8,341 nt of DNA from Acidobacteriaceae bacterium (GTDB lineage: Bacteria > Acidobacteriota > Terriglobia > Terriglobales > Acidobacteriaceae). This document shows positions 5,126-8,341 of this stretch, piece by piece. The notes under the pieces were generated by a model. It was not told the DNA's origin and did not search any database. It worked only from the letters and a program-made list of their open reading frames with translations. Position numbers and translations under genes: made by a program. The stretch is taken from contig JASHVU010000582.1 of the NCBI GenBank assembly GCA_030044455.1, positions 1-8,341 of the forward strand, written 5' to 3'. Positions within the stretch are counted from its first letter, which is position 1. Each line of letters starts with the position of its first letter.

Positions 5126-7708
5126 ATGATCGATCGCACTCAACCATCGGCCGCCACCGGAACCCGCCTGTCCCGAAGCCTTTCCTCAAGATCCTCCGCC
5201 GGTTTGGCCGCTTTGATTTGCCTCGCCCTTGCCGGTTTGGCCGCGCCGCTGGCCCTCGCCAAGGGCGCCTCGGCCAACGCTCTCTACAAGCACGGACAGG
5301 CGGCCGAGGCTCGGCAGGACTACGACACCGCCTTTGAGGATTACCAGGCTGCCTACCAGAAGAATCCCAAGGACATGCGCTACGAGACCGCCTTCTATCG
5401 CGTTCGCATCTCCGCGTCGGCGGCACACGTCACGCAGGGGCGCAAGCTCTTTCAATCCGGCGATACGCAGGGCGCGTTGGTCGAATTTCTTCATGCCGCT
5501 GAAATCGACCCCGGCAACGAAGCCGCTCAGCAGGAGATCGCCCGCGTCCGCGAGAAGCAGGGCGAAGTGGCGCCGAGTTCCGAAGCCGCGATTCCCGAAC
5601 TTGCAGGCGAACAGGCTGAGCTCGATTCCATCGGCTCACCACCCCAGCTCAAGCCGGTTTCAAACGAGCCCCTTACCCTGCACATGACCGAAGACACCAA
5701 GGTCATCTACCAGGCCATCGGAAAAGCTGCCGGCATCAACATCCTTTTCGACCCCGAATTCAACTCCAAGCGCATCGCAGTTGAGCTCACCAGCGTCTCG
5801 CTGCTCGATGCCCTGCGCATTGTGGGCACCATGTCAAACACTTTCTGGCGCCCCGTCACTTCCAACACCATTTTTGTGGCGGCCAACACCCGCGCCAAGC
5901 GCACTGAGCTCGACGAGCAGGCGGTTCAGACCTTTTACCTTGCCAACGCCTGGCAGCAGAACGATCTGAACGACGTGCAGACCGCGATCCGCAACCTGAT
6001 GCCCCAAACCAAGGTCTACGCGGTGCAGAGCCAGAACGCCATCGTGATGCGCGGTACGCCCGACGAATTGCTCCTGGCGCAGCAGCTGGTCGCCGACCTC
6101 GACAAGCCGCGACCCGAGGTTGTGGTCGACATGGCTGTTCTCGAGGTCAGCAAGAATTGGGAACGCACCCTCGGCATCGAGTGGCCGAGCAGCGTGGGCG
6201 TAGCACTGACGCCGCCCTGCACTTCGGGTTCCTGCTCCAGTTCATCTTCGAGCTCAACCACGTCGAGCACGACCAGCAGCACAACCAGCCCCACGCTCTA
6301 CGATCTCTCGCACCTCAAAGCCTCTGACTTCGCCGTCACCATCGGCTCGGCCACGTTGAACCTGCTGCTTACCGACGCCAATACGCAGCTTCTGCAGGAT
6401 CCGCGCATACGCGCCACCGACGGCCAGAAGGCGGATATGAAGATCGGCTCCAAGATTCCCATTGCCACTGGTTCTTACCAGACCGGCGCGGCCACGGCGC
6501 TGGTGAGTTCGCTGGTCAACACCCAGTTCCAATACCAAGACGTCGGCGTCGAGATTGAGATGACGCCCAGCGTCCATTATGACAACGACGTCACCCTCAA
6601 AATAAAGGTGACGGTAAGCGCGCAGAGCGGCTCGGTCACCATCAGCGGCGTCACTGAGCCCATTCTGAGCCAGCGCGTGATCGACCAAGTGATCCGCCTG
6701 CACGAGGGCGAGGCCAGCATTCTCGGCGGCATCGAGAACAGCCAGGATCAGCAGAGCTGGACCGGCGTTCCCGGCCTCAGTTCCATCCCCATCCTCAAGT
6801 ACCTCTTCGGCTCAAAGGATCACACCGTCACCAAGGACGAAATTGTGTTTGTCGTTGTGCCGCACATTGTGCGTTCCGCCGACATCGAGCAGCGCAATCT
6901 GCGCATGATCGACACTGGCACAGGCTCGCAATCCGTTGACCTGCGCCATCTCGATCTTGCCAATACCGCGCCGGCGCCGGCGGTCAAGCCCACGGCCCTC
7001 GAACAGCAACCAGGGCAGCGCCCCGGGTATACGGCAACCGTCCCCAGCCAGAGCGCCGACGTAGCTGCTCCCATTGCTCTTGCCCAGTTGCGCTCGAACC
7101 TGCAGCAGGGCCTTGCCCCGCCGCCTACCGCGCCGCCTGCACAGCCGCCGGCTCAACCCGCAGCGATGCAATCGGTTCCGCAGGCCGAAGAACAAACCGC
7201 TCAGCCGCCTGGCGCTTCCGCAGCGGTTACGCCTCCGGCAGTCCAACCCGCCCCTGGTCCGCAGGGCGGCCTTCCCACTCCACAGCGTCCCAGCGGACCT
7301 GTGTCGCTTGTATTCAATCCTCCGCCAGGCACGGTGGCGAACGGCTCCAGCTTCCAGGTTCCGGTTGTATTGAATGGCGGCGTCGACGTCGCCCTCGTTC
7401 CCCTGCAAATTCACTACGACCCGGCCATACTTTCCCTGGTGAATGTTTCCGCGGGCAACCTGCTGAATCGCGATGGGCAGCCCGCCACGATCATCCATAA
7501 CGAAGATGGCAAAGGTGGTCTGACGGTGGTTGCGTCGCGCCCGCCGCACACCCCGGGAGTGAGCGGCAGCGGCACTGTTTGCGTCCTCACATTTCAGGCC
7601 AAGGCTCCGGGAAACACCGGCCTTGTCTTTACCAGCGCTTCCTTTATCAACAGCACTCAGCAGCAGATTCAGGGGCAGGGCGCGCAATCCACCCTTGTGG
7701 TGAAGTAG
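5126..7708 (+). CDS. gspD: GspD-type secretin with N-terminal TPRs and C-terminal cohesin-like domain
   Basis: Outer-membrane secretin predicted to form the ring-shaped channel of a type II-like secretion system. Numbered from the ATG at 5126 (860 residues): signal peptide with hydrophobic core 26-45; two TPR-like repeats (51-83, 102-131); STN/N0-like domain about 183-265; secretin N domain about 270-351; a Ser/Thr-rich loop with two cysteines (363-389); secretin core about 400-584, ending in the family signature (VPGLSSIPILKYLFG, then DEIVFVVVPHIV); Pro/Ala/Gln-rich linker about 614-725; cohesin-like beta domain 726-860. The 5126 start is preferred because GGGAG lies 4 nt upstream and it places the signal peptide near the N-terminus; the alternative 5003 start gives 901 residues. 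It is followed 9 bp later by the pseudopilin gene. A PilQ-like role in type IV pili is possible, but the adjacent GspG-like gene favours type II secretion. Confidence 0.9.
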   Translation: MIDRTQPSAATGTRLSRSLSSRSSAGLAALICLALAGLAAPLALAKGASANALYKHGQAAEARQDYDTAFEDYQAAYQKNPKDMRYETAFYRVRISASAAHVTQGRKLFQSGDTQGALVEFLHAAEIDPGNEAAQQEIARVREKQGEVAPSSEAAIPELAGEQAELDSIGSPPQLKPVSNEPLTLHMTEDTKVIYQAIGKAAGINILFDPEFNSKRIAVELTSVSLLDALRIVGTMSNTFWRPVTSNTIFVAANTRAKRTELDEQAVQTFYLANAWQQNDLNDVQTAIRNLMPQTKVYAVQSQNAIVMRGTPDELLLAQQLVADLDKPRPEVVVDMAVLEVSKNWERTLGIEWPSSVGVALTPPCTSGSCSSSSSSSTTSSTTSSTTSPTLYDLSHLKASDFAVTIGSATLNLLLTDANTQLLQDPRIRATDGQKADMKIGSKIPIATGSYQTGAATALVSSLVNTQFQYQDVGVEIEMTPSVHYDNDVTLKIKVTVSAQSGSVTISGVTEPILSQRVIDQVIRLHEGEASILGGIENSQDQQSWTGVPGLSSIPILKYLFGSKDHTVTKDEIVFVVVPHIVRSADIEQRNLRMIDTGTGSQSVDLRHLDLANTAPAPAVKPTALEQQPGQRPGYTATVPSQSADVAAPIALAQLRSNLQQGLAPPPTAPPAQPPAQPAAMQSVPQAEEQTAQPPGASAAVTPPAVQPAPGPQGGLPTPQRPSGPVSLVFNPPPGTVANGSSFQVPVVLNGGVDVALVPLQIHYDPAILSLVNVSAGNLLNRDGQPATIIHNEDGKGGLTVVASRPPHTPGVSGSGTVCVLTFQAKAPGNTGLVFTSASFINSTQQQIQGQGAQSTLVVK

Positions 7709-7717
7709 GAAAGGCAG

Positions 7718-8191
7718 ATGCGCAGGCAGTCAGCAATGCGGTTAGCCCCGAGCGAGCGTGGTCTCACACTCGTCGAGTTGATCGTCACCATTACGATCCT
7801 ATCGATCCTTGCCGGTGCTGCCTTTCCCATTGCGCGCTTCCAGTACAAGCGACAGAAAGAACGCGATCTGCACTACGACCTGTGGATGATGCGCGACGCC
7901 ATTGACAAGTACAAGGATGCTGCCGACAAAGGCGCCTTCCAGACCAAAGTCGACAGCCAGAACTATCCGCCCGACCTGCAGACGCTGGTTGACGGGGTGG
8001 ATGTGCAGGGCAAGAAACTGCGTTTTCTCCGCCGCATACCCATCGATCCGATGACCGGGAATGCCGAGTGGGGACTGCGCTCGATGCAGGACGATCCCGA
8101 CTCCGACTCGTATGGCGGACAAAGTGTTTTCGACGTATATTCGAAGTCGGATGGCACCGCCCTCGATGGCACGAAGTACAACACCTGGTGA
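7718..8191 (+). CDS. gspG: GspG-like type II secretion pseudopilin
   Basis: Encodes 157 residues with a class III prepilin leader: a basic 15-residue leader ending SERG, cleavage before L16, then LTLVELIVTITILSILAG with the conserved Glu at +5 (E20). Prepilin peptidase would cut and methylate it, and the hydrophobic helix (16-37) anchors it in the inner membrane before assembly into the pseudopilus. The C-terminal half has GspG features: RRIPIDPMTG (105-114), W118, and the final FDVYSKSDGTALDG with a terminal Trp, corresponding to the Asp-rich loop that binds calcium in characterised GspG proteins. Position +1 is Leu rather than the usual Phe. The ATG at 7718 is preferred over the one at 7736, since AGGA (7707-7710), overlapping the secretin stop codon, lies 7 nt upstream. 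Tight spacing implies co-transcription and probably coupled translation with the secretin. Confidence 0.9.
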   Translation: MRRQSAMRLAPSERGLTLVELIVTITILSILAGAAFPIARFQYKRQKERDLHYDLWMMRDAIDKYKDAADKGAFQTKVDSQNYPPDLQTLVDGVDVQGKKLRFLRRIPIDPMTGNAEWGLRSMQDDPDSDSYGGQSVFDVYSKSDGTALDGTKYNTW

Positions 8192-8200
8192 CGAATTGAA

Positions 8201-8310
8201 GTTTTGAAAGGGTACGACTTCAGTCGTGCCGATGAAGGATGGTTGAACGCTCGGGGCTTCAGCCACGGCAAAGACAGGTTAGGTAGATTGAGGGGTTTTA
8301 GCCCCTGAGG
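8201..8310 (+). repeat. Palindromic repeat element, copy B
   Basis: Begins GTTTTGAAAGGG, like copy A, 9 bp after the pseudopilin stop codon. Stem-loop 1 pairs 8211-8219 with 8222-8230 (nine pairs, one G-U). A second palindrome, GGCT-TC-AGCC, lies at 8255-8264. Stem-loop 3 (8291-8306) pairs AGGGGTT with AGCCCCT, and the element ends TTTAGCCCCTGAGG (8297-8310). No T-run follows the first hairpin, so it is not a standard intrinsic terminator, but hairpins here could protect the 3' end of the operon mRNA. The rest of the window to 8341 holds no supportable gene. Confidence 0.75.
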
Positions 8311-8341
8311 TACCGCAATATTCGTGAAGCACAAACGCAAT

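Noticed and set aside
6812..7687. 291-codon open frame on the minus strand opposite the secretin gene
   Set aside because: Arg/Gly-rich low-information product covering the Pro-rich linker and cohesin-like region in antisense; no domain.
8201..8232. Intrinsic terminator for the secretin-pseudopilin operon
   Set aside because: The hairpin is strong, but GATGAAGG follows rather than a T-run, and the same hairpin occurs at 4054 in the opposite orientation to the neighbouring gene, so it is better read as a repeat element.

Overview
The window looks like chromosomal DNA from a GC-rich, Gram-negative-type bacterium, most likely an acidobacterium (Acidobacteriota, Terriglobia). This is inferred from the secretin that carries N-terminal TPRs and a C-terminal cohesin-like domain, from the GspG-type pseudopilin behind it, and from short palindromic elements built on GGGCTTCAGCCC and GGGGCTTTAGCCCC between genes. 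No 16S rRNA or other decisive marker is present, so the placement is provisional. No rRNA, tRNA, CRISPR array, transposase or phage gene was seen.

Layout. Bases 1-102 may be the 3' end of a gene cut by the window edge, converging on pepA (leucyl aminopeptidase, minus strand, 125-1633). A 141-bp divergent gap with a plausible plus-strand promoter separates pepA from a small four-helix membrane protein of unknown function (1775-2143). That gene converges on a purple-acid-phosphatase-like metallophosphoesterase (minus, 2321-3655). Next comes a gene-free stretch of about 590 bp (3656-4241) holding several palindromic repeats, then smpB (minus, 4242-4793), the tmRNA partner of trans-translation, with a TTG start and an N-terminal extension. 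Divergent from smpB is a tight two-gene operon: a GspD-type secretin with TPR, STN/N, secretin, Pro-rich and cohesin-like regions (5126-7708), followed 9 bp later by a GspG-like pseudopilin (7718-8191). The window ends in a second copy of the repeat element.

How the genes fit together. The housekeeping genes (pepA, smpB) and the phosphatase look like separate transcription units with no shared pathway. The functional unit is the secretin-pseudopilin pair: an outer-membrane channel plus a component of the periplasmic pseudopilus, as in type II secretion. The ATPase, platform and assembly proteins are not in the window. The most notable points are the cohesin-like domain on the secretin, and a two-copy element (4054-4123 and 8201-8310) with a shared 12-base head, a shared tail, and a first stem-loop whose stem shows compensatory base changes between copies.
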